A stretch of DNA of 64,000 nucleotides from Streptomyces sp. DH12 (GTDB lineage: Bacteria; Actinomycetota; Actinomycetes; Streptomycetales; Streptomycetaceae). Positions 34,549 to 42,251 of the stretch are shown here, piece by piece (positions within the stretch are counted from its first letter, which is position 1; each line of letters starts with the position of its first letter). The stretch is from NCBI RefSeq assembly GCF_020873895.1, contig NZ_JAHWGT010000008.1:1-64000 (forward strand), written 5' to 3'. The translations under genes were made by a program, and so were the position numbers. The notes beneath the pieces are model-generated. The model saw nothing but the letters and a program-made list of their open reading frames with translations. It was not told the origin of the DNA and did not search any database.

Positions 34549-34986
34549 ATGTTGATGCGCACCGACCCGTTCCAGGAGTTCGACCGGATCGCCCAGCGCC
34601 TCGTCGGCGCGTCCGGCACGTGGTCGAGGCCCGCCGCGATGGCCATGGACGCGTACCGCGACGGCGACGAGTACGTGATCGCCTTCGACCTGCCGGGCGT
34701 GGACCCCGACGCGATCGACGTCGACGTCGAGCGGAACATGCTGACGGTGAAGGCGGAGCGCCGGCCCCAGCCGAGGGCGGAGGCCGTGCAGATGGAGCTG
34801 TCCGAGCGTCCCCTCGGTGTCTTCTCCCGTCAGGTCATGCTGGCCGACACGCTTGACGTGGAGAACATCCGGGGCGACTACGACGCGGGCGTCCTGACCC
34901 TGCGCATCCCGATCGCCGAGCGCGCCAAGCCGCGCAAGGTCGCCATCAGCGCCGGCGAGGGCACGCGCAAGGAGATCAGGGGCTGA
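34549..34986 (+). CDS. hsp18: Hsp18/Hsp20 small heat-shock protein
   Basis: A 145-residue alpha-crystallin-type chaperone that holds unfolded proteins during heat stress. The alpha-crystallin domain (about 35-130) contains MDAYRDGDEYVIAFDLPGVD, MLTVKAERR and the C-terminal GVLTLRIPIAE, ending with a K-P-R-K-V-A-I segment. ATG at 34549 is chosen, with GGAGG eight bases upstream; the ATG 15 bases earlier overlaps that ribosome site. It lies behind a consensus promoter overlapped by a RheA-type operator and is divergent from the rheA-like gene. Two DUF2267 genes follow on the same strand after a hairpin. Confidence 0.95.
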   Translation: MLMRTDPFQEFDRIAQRLVGASGTWSRPAAMAMDAYRDGDEYVIAFDLPGVDPDAIDVDVERNMLTVKAERRPQPRAEAVQMELSERPLGVFSRQVMLADTLDVENIRGDYDAGVLTLRIPIAERAKPRKVAISAGEGTRKEIRG

Positions 34987-35004
34987 CCCGCCCCGCCCAC
35001 AGGG

Positions 35005-35041
35005 CGACCGGAGGGCGGGCACCCCCGCCCTCCGCCGGTCG
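35005..35041 (+). terminator. Hairpin between hsp18 and DUF2267 genes
   Basis: CGACC-GGAGGGCGGG pairs with CCCGCCCTCC-x3-GGTCG around a 4-base loop. It sits 19 bp after the hsp18 stop and ends at the ribosome site of the next gene, so it may be a partial terminator or attenuator. Confidence 0.65.
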
Positions 35042-35054
35042 GAAGGGGTGTGCG

Positions 35055-35450
35055 ATGCGGATGAGATGGGAGCCCTTCCTGGACGCCGTCCGGGAACGCG
35101 GCGAGTACCCCGCACGGCAGGAAGCGGAGCGCGCGGCCAGAGTGGTCCTGGCACTGCTCGGCGCGCACCTCGTCGGGGACGTGCGGACCGGGCTCGCGGC
35201 CCGGTTGCCGGAGACCTTCGAGCTGATCCTGCTCAACCCCCTCCAGGCGGCGGAGCCCCTCGACCCCCAGCGGTTCGTCCGCGCCACCGCGGCGTGGATC
35301 GAGGGAGCCACCGAGGAGACCGCCCTGTGGGACGTCGGCGCCGTGCTGAGCGTCGTCGCCGACGCCGCCGGCGAGGACCTCATGCGGCGCGTGCTCCTGC
35401 AACTCCCGCCCGGGTACGACCTCCTGTTCGGCCGTCCCCGCGCGGACTGA
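35055..35450 (+). CDS. DUF2267 protein, first copy
   Basis: A 131-residue helical protein of the DUF2267 family, function unknown. The pattern WEPFLDAVRERGEYPARQEAERAARVVLALLGAHLVGD, shown by EYPARQEAERAARVVLALL and HLVGDVRTGLAARLPE, and the ending LPPGYDLLFGRP match the family. GGAAGGGG before the ATG is the ribosome site. It follows hsp18 after a hairpin, and DUF2267 genes often accompany Hsp20 genes in actinobacteria, so a stress role is inferred. It is a paralogue of the gene at 35623. Confidence 0.88.
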   Translation: MRMRWEPFLDAVRERGEYPARQEAERAARVVLALLGAHLVGDVRTGLAARLPETFELILLNPLQAAEPLDPQRFVRATAAWIEGATEETALWDVGAVLSVVADAAGEDLMRRVLLQLPPGYDLLFGRPRAD

Positions 35451-35493
35451 CCCACCCACGACGGACGGTCGCCGCGGCGCGACCGAGAAGACC

Positions 35494-35543
35494 CGAAGAC
35501 CCCCGAGACCCGAAGACCCCCGAGACCAGAAGACCCCGAGACC
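35494..35543. repeat. 17-bp tandem repeat
   Basis: CGAAGACCCCCGAGACC occurs at 35494-35510 and 35511-35527, followed by a 16-base variant to 35543. It lies between the two DUF2267 genes. Confidence 0.85.
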
Positions 35544-35622
35544 GAGGGGCCGGCACGACCCGCCAGGACCGCGGACCGTGTCGCCCGGAGACCGGGAAGA
35601 GCGGAAGGAAGGCACTCCGACC

Positions 35623-36045
35623 ATGACGTGGCACGCACTCGTGCAGCAGATCCGCACCGCCGGCCGCTACGACACCGACGCGGAGGCGGAACGCGTCCTG
35701 CGGGCCGTCCTGACCGCCCTCGGCGGCCACGTCGTCGGTGACGAACGGTGCGGACTGGTGCGGCTCCTGCCCGCCGAGGCCGGGGCGCTGCTCGCCGCGC
35801 AGATCCCCGTCACCGAACCCGTCACGGCCCCCGCCTTCGTCGCACGTGTCGCCACCGCCCTCGACCTCACCCCCGCCGAAGCCCGATGGGCCACGTCCAC
35901 CGTCCTCACCGCCGTCGCCGACCACGCGGGGGAGGCCCTCACGCGGCGGATCCTCGCCGGGCTGCCCCGTGGCTACGCGCTGCTCTTCGGCCGCGTGGAA
36001 CTGGCCCCCGCCGCACCCCGTCGACTGACGCAGGCCGCCGCCTGA
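35623..36045 (+). CDS. DUF2267 protein, second copy
   Basis: A 140-residue paralogue of the preceding gene: WHALVQQIRTAGRYDTDAEA, HVVGDERCGLVRLLPAEA and a C-terminal LPRGYALLFGRVEL. The two differ clearly in sequence, so duplication is old or they were acquired separately. The ATG at 35623 follows AAGGAAGG at ten bases; a longer frame upstream is not favoured. It is separated from the first copy by 172 bp containing the 17-bp repeat. Function unknown; a role with Hsp18 in stress is inferred from position. Confidence 0.88.
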   Translation: MTWHALVQQIRTAGRYDTDAEAERVLRAVLTALGGHVVGDERCGLVRLLPAEAGALLAAQIPVTEPVTAPAFVARVATALDLTPAEARWATSTVLTAVADHAGEALTRRILAGLPRGYALLFGRVELAPAAPRRLTQAAA

Positions 36046-36179
36046 CGCACCCCGCCGTCCGGCGGCGCCCTCCCCCGCGGACCAGGGCACCGTCGAGCAG
36101 TCGAAGGCTTGCCCCATCGGAAACGCGTGTGCGAACGGGATCACGGCCGTGCCAGGATGGCGGCGGGAGGCGAGGTCTC

Positions 36180-36914
36180 GTGGACGAGGTGACGCGGTTC
36201 CGGGCCGCGCTGGTCGCCTGGGCGGCCGGTGGGGCCGCGGCGGAGACGGCCGCCGCGCAGGCGCGGCGGCTCGCCCGCGGCGTGCGGACGATCGTGCTGG
36301 TCGAGGGCCCCAGCGACCGAGCCGCCCTCGAAGCGCTCGCCGCGCGTCACGGCCGGGACCTCGGCGCCGAAGGCGTCGCGGTCGTACCCCTCGGCGGGGC
36401 GACGAACATCGGACGCTTCCTCGACCTGTGCGGCCCGCCCGGACTCGGCCTCCCGCTCGCCGGACTCTGCGACATCGGCGAGGAACGGCACTTCCGGCGC
36501 CACCTGGAGCGGGTCGGACTCGGCACCGCACTCACCCGCGCCGGCCTGGAGGCGCTCGGGTTCCACGTGTGCGTCGCCGACCTGGAGGACGAACTGATCC
36601 GCGCCCTCGGCCCCGAAGGCGTCCGGCAGGTGATCGAAGACCAGGGCGAGACACGCCCCTTCCACACCTTCCAAGGCCAACCCGCCCAACGGCAGCGGCC
36701 CGTCGAACACCAACTGCGGCGCTTCATGGGCACCCACAGCGGCCGCAAGGCGCTCTACGCGGGCGCACTCGTCGCGCACCTGGCCGCCGACCGGGTCCCC
36801 CGTCCCCTGGACCGTCTCCTCACCCACGTGACCCACCGTCACCACCGCCCCGCACGGGAACTCAGGGGGTGCGGACCGTGGGGCGGGGCGGTGTCGGCAT
36901 GCCGGCGCCGATGA
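36180..36914 (+). CDS. Stand-alone TOPRIM nucleotidyl transferase/hydrolase domain protein
   Basis: A 244-residue protein with a TOPRIM domain of the OLD type but no attached ABC ATPase. Metal-binding motifs are visible: the conserved Glu in RTIVLVEGPSDRAALEAL (about 36-53), the acidic pair in LAGLCDIGEE, and DLEDELIRAL. A C-terminal helix contains RRFMGTHSGRKALYAGALV. Such proteins could cut or join nucleic acid; the role of the lone form in Streptomyces is unknown. The GTG at 36180 has GGGAGG about eight bases upstream. Its 3' end overlaps the convergent lyase gene by 53 bp. It may work with an ATPase elsewhere. Confidence 0.85.
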   Translation: MDEVTRFRAALVAWAAGGAAAETAAAQARRLARGVRTIVLVEGPSDRAALEALAARHGRDLGAEGVAVVPLGGATNIGRFLDLCGPPGLGLPLAGLCDIGEERHFRRHLERVGLGTALTRAGLEALGFHVCVADLEDELIRALGPEGVRQVIEDQGETRPFHTFQGQPAQRQRPVEHQLRRFMGTHSGRKALYAGALVAHLAADRVPRPLDRLLTHVTHRHHRPARELRGCGPWGGAVSACRRR

Positions 36915-38769
36915 AGAAGCCGGGGTGCGGGGGCTGGTTGTAGGCGGTGTTCTGCCACGCCAGCGCGGTGCGGTACTGGGTGTCGTGCAGCAGCGTGGTG
37001 ATGCGCGTGGCCGTGCGGTGCGGCGTGCTGTGGACGCGCAGCGCCCGGTTGTCGGCCGTGCGCCAGATCACCTCCTCCCGCCAGTCGCCGAGGATGTCCC
37101 CCGACAGCGCGGGCGTCGACTTGGTGCCGTTGTTGGAGGAGACGCCCGAACCGGTCAGCAGGCGGGTGTCGCCGGAGGTGCCGTACTTGTCGATACGGGT
37201 GCCGTCGAGGAGTTCGCGGACGGTGTCGCCGTCCCACCAGGACAGGAAGTTCGCGCTGGACGGTTTCCGGCCGACGGAGGCGCCGGCCGCCGAGCGCAGG
37301 GCCGAGTCGGCGGCGGACCACGCCTCCGCGCCCGGGCTGCCGGCGTGGACGTCGGCGGCGACGCCGCGCCCGTTGTCCGCCCCGGAGGCCGTCTGCCACA
37401 GGACCCGCCCGGTGCGCGCCTCGGCCATCCACGAACCGGGCTTGCTCCTGTCCTCGGACACCTTGAAGTACTCCAGGCCCGGCCGGGCCGGGTCGAGGTC
37501 CCCGACGTGGCCCGCGTCACCGTGGCCCAGCCTGGTGGTCCACAGGCCGCTGCCGTCGTCGTCGACGGTCATGGCGCCGTAGACGATCTCGTCCCTGCCG
37601 TCGCCGTCGACGTCGGCGACGGACAGGCTGTGGTTGCCCTGGCCGTCGTATCCCCGGCCGCTGTTGGTGGAGGAGGCCGTGTCGAAGGTCCAGCGGCGTG
37701 TGAACCGGCCGTCCCGCCAGTCCCAGGCGGCGATGACGGTCCGCGTGTAGTAGCCGCGAGCCATGACCAGGGAGGGCCGGGAGCCGTCGAGGTACGCGGT
37801 GCCGGCGAGGAAGCGGTCGACGCGGTTGCCGTAGTCGTCACCCCAGGAGGAGACGTTCCCACGGGCCGGGACGTAGTCCACGCTCTGCAGGGCCCGCCCG
37901 CTCCGCCCGTCGAACATGGTCAGGTACTCGGGGCCGGACAGGACGTAGCCGCGGGAGTCGCGGTGGTCGGCGGAGGAACCGCCGATCACCGCCCCCGTGC
38001 CGTCCCGGGTGCCGTCGGCGGTCTTCACGGCGACCTCCGCCCGGCCGTCGCCGTCGAAGTCGTAGACCTGGAACTGCGTGTAGTGGGCGCCGGAGCGGAT
38101 GTTGCGGCCCAGGTCGACGCGCCACAGGCGGGTGCCGTCGAGCCTGACGCCGTCGATGACGGTGCTGCCGGTGTGGCCGGCCTGGGAGTTGTCCTTGGCG
38201 TTGGTGGGCTGCCACTTCAGGACCAGGTCGAGCCGTCCGTCGCCGTCGAGGTCGCCGGTGGCGGCGTCGTTGGCCTCGTACGTGTACGCCACCCCGTCGG
38301 GGGTCGTGCCGCCCGACGGCGGGGAGATCGGCACGTCCAGGTACCCCGACCGGAACTGGAGCGCGTGCTCGGAGGGCGCCTGCTCGACGCCGTTCACCAC
38401 GGCGCGCACCGTGTAGTCGGCCGACGCGGGGGCGCCCGCGTCGAAGTGGTTGGTCGAGGTGGTGAGGGGGGTGGAGGTGAGCCGGGTGGTGCCGCGGTAG
38501 ACGTGGAACGCCACGTTGTCCGGGTCCGTGGCCAGCCACCGCCACGACACCAGGTTGCCGCTGCCGGTGTGGGTGCTGGTCAGCCCGCGGTCGAGGCGTT
38601 CCACCTGGCGGGCGGTCGCGGCGGCGTGCGCGGTCGGGGGCGCCGCGCCGAGGGCGGAGACGGCCAGCGCGGCGACGGCCGCCACGCCGACGGCCGGCAG
38701 GGCCCGGTGCGGCCTCGGTATCCACGCGGATCGGTTCGCGGCGCGGCGGCGCCTGGGTGCGTCGGTCAC
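36862..38769 (-). CDS. Secreted PL11 rhamnogalacturonan lyase
   Basis: A 635-residue exported polysaccharide lyase of family 11, cleaving the rhamnose-galacturonate backbone of pectin by beta-elimination. A twin-Arg-like n-region (RRRRAANR) and long hydrophobic core form the signal. The mature enzyme has an N-terminal beta domain (QVERLDRGLTSTHTGSGNLVSWRW, visible as VERLDRGLTS and NLVSWRW) and an eight-bladed propeller with calcium-type DxDxDG motifs (GDLDGDGRLDLVLKW, YDFDGDGRAEVAVKT, DVDGDGRDEIVYGAM). Length matches YesW-type lyases. The GTG at 38769 has GGAGG five bases upstream. A CebR-like palindrome lies 60 bp before the start, implying LacI-family repression by a sugar signal. Confidence 0.94.
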   Translation of the reverse strand: MTDAPRRRRAANRSAWIPRPHRALPAVGVAAVAALAVSALGAAPPTAHAAATARQVERLDRGLTSTHTGSGNLVSWRWLATDPDNVAFHVYRGTTRLTSTPLTTSTNHFDAGAPASADYTVRAVVNGVEQAPSEHALQFRSGYLDVPISPPSGGTTPDGVAYTYEANDAATGDLDGDGRLDLVLKWQPTNAKDNSQAGHTGSTVIDGVRLDGTRLWRVDLGRNIRSGAHYTQFQVYDFDGDGRAEVAVKTADGTRDGTGAVIGGSSADHRDSRGYVLSGPEYLTMFDGRSGRALQSVDYVPARGNVSSWGDDYGNRVDRFLAGTAYLDGSRPSLVMARGYYTRTVIAAWDWRDGRFTRRWTFDTASSTNSGRGYDGQGNHSLSVADVDGDGRDEIVYGAMTVDDDGSGLWTTRLGHGDAGHVGDLDPARPGLEYFKVSEDRSKPGSWMAEARTGRVLWQTASGADNGRGVAADVHAGSPGAEAWSAADSALRSAAGASVGRKPSSANFLSWWDGDTVRELLDGTRIDKYGTSGDTRLLTGSGVSSNNGTKSTPALSGDILGDWREEVIWRTADNRALRVHSTPHRTATRITTLLHDTQYRTALAWQNTAYNQPPHPGFFIGAGMPTPPRPTVRTP

Positions 38770-38828
38770 GGTGACCTCCGGGGTGGGGGGAGGAGAGCGC
38801 CCGGGGATCACGGCCCGCGAGCGGGGCG

Positions 38829-38842
38829 TGGGAACGCTCCCA
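38829..38842. promoter_or_regulatory. LacI-family (CebR-like) operator
   Basis: TGGGAACGCTCCCA differs at one base from the CebR operator TGGGAGCGCTCCCA. It lies 60 bp upstream of the PL11 lyase start codon. Confidence 0.65.
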
Positions 38843-39002
38843 TGGGGCGGGAGCGTAGGAAGCCGTTGATGGAACGTCAAGGATTCTGTCCGTACCGGAT
38901 GTTCGGGCTTGTGCGGTGATGAGGGGAAGGGGTGGGGGCGCGCGGGGCGGCGCGGGGTGCCGCCCGGTCCGTCGCCCGATGACCCCCTCCCGGGGCGTCA
39001 CG

Positions 39003-39029
39003 GCCGACGGCGCCATCAGGGCCGTCGGC
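39003..39029 (-). terminator. Terminator of the haloperoxidase gene
   Basis: A 9-bp stem (GCCGACGGC with GCCGTCGGC) and 9-base loop lie 10 bp downstream of the stop codon at 39039. Confidence 0.65.
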
Positions 39030-39038
39030 GTCCCGGGC

Positions 39039-40331
39039 TCAGCCGCGCACCGGGCGGAAGTACCGGGTCAGCGCCCAGGCGGCCACCCGCTGACCCGTGG
39101 CGTTGCCCACGGTGTCGGCCGTGCGGGTGTGGATGCCCGCCCACACCCGGGCGTCGACGGCGTCGCGGTCGTAGTCGCGGGCGTGGGTGTACGTGCGGGT
39201 GGCGCGCGCGACGACCGACGTGATGCGCAGGTCCAGCCGCGGGGTGCCGGACAGCAGGGTCAGCGTCCGGGTCAGCGCGCCCGCCGTGGTGGCGTGGCCG
39301 CTGAGGTAGTCGGGGTGCGCGGGCGTCTCCAGCAGCGGCTGCCAGGCGGGGTCGGGCTGGGTGTGCGGGTTGCCGTCGGTCGCCGCCTCGTGGATGGCGG
39401 TCACCGGGCGCCAGGAGCCGTAGCGCAGCTTCGCGTCCCAGGCGGCGATGACGGCGTCGGCCTGGACGGTGTTGACGGCGGCGTACAGGCGGGCGGTGTC
39501 CACCAGGTCGAGGCGCTGCCGCGTGGCGCGGTCGGCCAGGGCGCCCTGGAGGTCGAGCTTGGTGAAGAACAGCGCGGTGGCGGTCTGGGCGGGGGTGCGC
39601 CGTGAGCCGGACTTGGCGCCGACCTTCTTCACCTCGTCGAAGTCGGCGGCGTAGCGGGCCGAGGACAGCGCGGGCGGCGGCCCCGGGCGGAACTGGTCGG
39701 GCCGGTCCAGCAGCAGCGGGCGGAGCCGGCCCAGCCAGGCGCTGGCGAAGGGCTCCTGCCGGGGCGGCGTGGGCCGCCAGACGCCGGTGCCGGGCGTGTG
39801 CGGGAAGGCCACCTGGACGCCGAAGCCGTCACCGGCCCGCAGGTCGACGACGTGGCGGGCCGCGCGCCGGCCGAAGGCCACCCCCGCGTCCTCGGCGGGC
39901 CCGTCGGGCACGCGCGCCAGGGAGGCCGCGTGGGCGGCCGCCAGTTCGGCCGCCGCCTGCGGGAAGGTGTGGCGCAGGATGTCGTGGGCGGCGGTCGCCG
40001 CCGCGGCCTCGGCCGAGGCGGGGCGGGGCGCCCGCTCCCGCCACCGGTAGGGCTCGTAGCGGCCCTCGATGCCGACGACCGCGTTGTACACGCCGACCGA
40101 GACCAGGGCGTGCCACAGCACCTCCTCGGAGGCGCTGCCCTCCCGGTCGACGATCTGCGCCGTGGTCCGCGCCCAGTCGGCGACGACGGATCCGGCCGCG
40201 GCCGGCGCGGTGGCGGATCCCGGTACCGCCGCCGAGGGGGCGCTCGCGGCCGCGAGCGCCGTGAGGCCGAGGAGCAGCGCCGAGGCCGCCCGCACCCGAC
40301 GCGGGACCATGAGAAATGCCGTTCTTCGCAA
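39039..40331 (-). CDS. Secreted vanadium-dependent haloperoxidase/PAP2-type protein
   Basis: A 430-residue exported protein of the vanadium haloperoxidase/acid phosphatase superfamily. Its signal peptide is RRTAFL...SAPSAA. The vanadate/phosphate motifs are present in order: K-x6-RP in AKLRYGSWRP, PSGH-like HPDYLSGHATTAG, and R-x5-H in ARVWAGIH. The enzyme may halogenate substrates or hydrolyse phosphates. The start is either ATG at 40310 with no ribosome site or TTG at 40331 with AAGGGGA seven bases upstream; I choose TTG because the basic n-region then precedes the signal core. It is divergent from the LysM transglycosylase. Confidence 0.88.
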   Translation of the reverse strand: MRRTAFLMVPRRVRAASALLLGLTALAAASAPSAAVPGSATAPAAAGSVVADWARTTAQIVDREGSASEEVLWHALVSVGVYNAVVGIEGRYEPYRWRERAPRPASAEAAAATAAHDILRHTFPQAAAELAAAHAASLARVPDGPAEDAGVAFGRRAARHVVDLRAGDGFGVQVAFPHTPGTGVWRPTPPRQEPFASAWLGRLRPLLLDRPDQFRPGPPPALSSARYAADFDEVKKVGAKSGSRRTPAQTATALFFTKLDLQGALADRATRQRLDLVDTARLYAAVNTVQADAVIAAWDAKLRYGSWRPVTAIHEAATDGNPHTQPDPAWQPLLETPAHPDYLSGHATTAGALTRTLTLLSGTPRLDLRITSVVARATRTYTHARDYDRDAVDARVWAGIHTRTADTVGNATGQRVAAWALTRYFRPVRG

Positions 40332-40569
40332 TGTACGTCCCCTTTTCCACCGTTTCCCGACGCCTCCACCCTGACGGCCCGTCGGGAAACCGCAAGCGCT
40401 CGGGTCGCCCCCCGGAGCCGTCCGGGCATCGCGCTCACCCGAACGGCTCCCGCTCGGGTGCATGTCCGTTTCGTTGGGTTGGAGGGCTGTTGGGGGCTTT
40501 GTGGCGAGGGGTGCTCATTGCGCGTCGTTCGCGGCGCATTGCCCCGCCCGGCCGCGCCGGGCGCATTCC

Positions 40570-40583
40570 GTGACGTCGGTCAC
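40570..40583. promoter_or_regulatory. Crp-like binding site
   Basis: GTGACGTCGGTCAC fits the Streptomyces Crp pattern GTG-N6-GNCAC and is a 14-bp imperfect palindrome. It lies 95 bp upstream of the riboswitch promoter -35 box and 240 bp before the divergent haloperoxidase start. Confidence 0.5.
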
Positions 40584-40596
40584 GCGACGAGGCCGC

Positions 40597-40632
40597 CGAA
40601 TTCCCGGACTCCCCGTGGCGCCACGGAATTCG
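40597..40632. repeat. Cruciform-forming inverted repeat
   Basis: CGAATTCC (40597-40604) pairs with GGAATTCG (40625-40632), and between them CGTGGCGCCACG (40614-40625) is a perfect 12-bp palindrome sharing one base with the right arm. Confidence 0.75.
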
Positions 40633-40677
40633 CGCGCAATGGCCTTTCCCATTGATCACGGGCGGGAAATTCGGGCC

Positions 40678-40707
40678 TTGTTCCCGCCGACCGCCGTCGT
40701 CTACGGT
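40678..40707 (+). promoter_or_regulatory. Promoter of the riboswitch-controlled transglycosylase
   Basis: TTGTTC (40678-40683), 18-base spacer and TACGGT (40702-40707). Transcription would start near 40714, just before the ydaO element. Confidence 0.55.
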
Positions 40708-40719
40708 CACCGCATTCCG

Positions 40720-40893
40720 GAGGGAACGCCGAATCCTGCCGCCTTCCGGACTCCGCACCCACCTACGCCCGGCAGGAGCGGGGGAACCAGGCAAGACGCC
40801 GTTCCGGTCCCCGGAGCGGCTCGGGGTGAAGCGGTGGCCGCGGCCGCCGCCGGACAGCTCCCGTCCGAACCCGACAGCTCACCTCGCAGGCGC
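40720..40893 (+). ncRNA. c-di-AMP (ydaO/yuaA) riboswitch
   Basis: Conserved ydaO landmarks occur in order: GCCGAATCCTGCC, GGCAGGAGCGGGGGAACC, GGGGTGAAGC, CAGCTCCCGTCCGAACCCG and ACAGCTCACCTCGCAGGCG. The first CCTGCC pairs with GGCAGG. The element ends at the GGAGAGG ribosome site of the transglycosylase gene. In Streptomyces such elements precede cell-wall hydrolase genes such as rpfA and usually turn expression off when c-di-AMP is high. Confidence 0.92.
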
Positions 40894-40910
40894 CGGAGAG
40901 GAACGTCCCC

Positions 40911-41672
40911 ATGCCCGCACAGGGTAAGCACCGCCGTCCCAGGAACAACCGCGTCACCCGCACCCTCGCCGCCGCGAGCACCGGCGGCGCCGCTCTCGCC
41001 CTGCCCCTGACCGCCGCCGCGACCGCGTCGGCCGCGCCCGCCGCCGCGCAGCCCGCCACGGCGGTGCAGGTCACCGCCGCGCCGGCCGCCGCCGCGACCG
41101 CGGCCAAGCCCGCGACGTACTCCGTGGTCGCCGGCGACACCCTCTTCCGCATCGCCGTCGACCACGCGGTCACCGGCGGCTGGGAGAAGCTCTTCCGCGA
41201 CAACCGCGCGGCCATCGGTGACGACCCCTCACTCATCCGGCCCGGCACGAAGCTCACGCTCGGCGCGAAGGCCGCCGAGCGCCCGGCTCCGGTCCGGGCC
41301 GACCGCTCCCAGGCCCGTACCGCCGCGGCCCCCGCGCAGGCGAAGACCTACACCGACGACCTCGACGGCTGGATCAAGGAATCCCTGGACGTCCTGGCCC
41401 GGAACGGAATTCCCGGCACCTACGAGGGAATTCACCGGAACATCATGCGCGAGTCCTCGGGCAATCCGCTCGCGATCAACAACTGGGACTCCAACGCCGC
41501 CGCGGGAACGCCTTCCAAGGGTCTTCTCCAGGTGATCGACCCGACGTTCAGCGCGTACCACGTGCCCGGCACGCCGTTCGACCCGTACCACCCGGTCGCC
41601 AACATCACGGCCGCGTGCAACTACGCGGCCGACCGGTACGGCTCCATCGACAACGTCAACGGCCCGTACTGA
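40911..41672 (+). CDS. Secreted LysM lytic transglycosylase
   Basis: A 253-residue exported cell-wall enzyme. Signal peptide about 1-42 ending in ASAAPAAA; an Ala-rich spacer; a LysM peptidoglycan-binding domain (about 68-118: YSVVAGDTLFRIAVDHAVTG, LIRPGTKLTLG); an Ala-rich linker; and a C-terminal SLT-type lytic transglycosylase domain (about 145-253) with catalytic Glu in NIMRESSGNPLAINNWDSNA (seen as MRESSGNPLAINNW) followed by GLLQVIDPTF. It cuts glycan strands during growth or spore germination. GGAGAGG before the ATG; expression is controlled by the c-di-AMP riboswitch in its leader. Its last 17 bp overlap the convergent chaplin-like gene. Confidence 0.95.
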   Translation: MPAQGKHRRPRNNRVTRTLAAASTGGAALALPLTAAATASAAPAAAQPATAVQVTAAPAAAATAAKPATYSVVAGDTLFRIAVDHAVTGGWEKLFRDNRAAIGDDPSLIRPGTKLTLGAKAAERPAPVRADRSQARTAAAPAQAKTYTDDLDGWIKESLDVLARNGIPGTYEGIHRNIMRESSGNPLAINNWDSNAAAGTPSKGLLQVIDPTFSAYHVPGTPFDPYHPVANITAACNYAADRYGSIDNVNGPY

Positions 41673-41994
41673 CCGTCCCTCCGGGGCAGGGCCCCGAGCC
41701 CTGCCCCGGAGCCGGCGACGCGGTGGCGCCCGGCCGGTCCCCGTGCCCGTCCCGGTCGACCCGGTTGCCGCAGTGGTTCACCGGCCGGTGCTCCGGCCGC
41801 TGCACGAGGTTGTCCGCGCCGAACAGGAGACCGTTCGAGCCGGGGAGGTGCGAGCCCGGACCGTCCCAGGCGGCGGTGTCCGCGCGGGGGACGTCCGTGC
41901 CGGGGCCGACCGAGGCGGCGGCCGTCGCGGTACCCGCGGCCATCGCCAGCGCGCAGGCCAGGGCCGGGCCGGCGAGCAGTGAGCGTACGCGCAT
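41656..41994 (-). CDS. Small secreted chaplin-like protein with charged residues
   Basis: A 112-residue exported protein; signal peptide about 1-27. Residues 51-82 follow the chaplin pattern closely: GSNGLLFGADNLVQRPEHRPVN then CGNRVD, compared with the chaplin GSPGVVSG-NVVQVPVHVPVN-V-CGNTV. Positions that are alternating Val/Ile in chaplins are Arg, Glu, His or Asp here, so an amyloid strand would be hydrophilic on that face. The tail is Gly/Pro/Ser-rich with a second Cys in GPCPGG. GGAGGG seven bases before the ATG supports the start. The 3' end overlaps the transglycosylase gene by 17 bp. It may be a surface protein derived from chaplins. Relationship is by pattern only. Confidence 0.68.
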   Translation of the reverse strand: MRVRSLLAGPALACALAMAAGTATAAASVGPGTDVPRADTAAWDGPGSHLPGSNGLLFGADNLVQRPEHRPVNHCGNRVDRDGHGDRPGATASPAPGQGSGPCPGGTVSTGR

Positions 41995-42133
41995 GGGTGT
42001 CCCTCCGGGGAGACGGGCGGTCGGTGTCCCGGCCACTGTGCGCGCCACCGCCCCGGGCGCCCCGCATTGCTCCGTCCGGCGGCGCGGCGCCGCCCCCGCC
42101 CCACCGCCGCCGCCCCCGGCCGCGCACCGGCGC

Positions 42134-42238
42134 GGACCGACGGACGCACCGCGCGGACCGACGGCGTACCGGTACGGACCGACGGGCGCACCGCGCGGAC
42201 CGACGGGCGCACCGCGCGGACCGACGGGCGTACCGGCG
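42134..42238. repeat. 21-bp minisatellite, five copies
   Basis: GGACCGACGG-containing units start at 42134, 42155, 42176, 42197 and 42218, an exact 21-bp period with small variations. It lies between the iolG stop codon and the chaplin-like gene's promoter region. Confidence 0.88.
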
Positions 42239-42251
42239 CGCGACCGCCCGA

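Larger units (their letters stand above)
40332..40677. other. Intergenic region with nested palindromes
   Basis: Lower in GC than surroundings. It holds a Crp-like site and a cruciform-type structure (both listed) and several GCGCATT/GCGCAAT words. No gene is supported. Confidence 0.5.
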
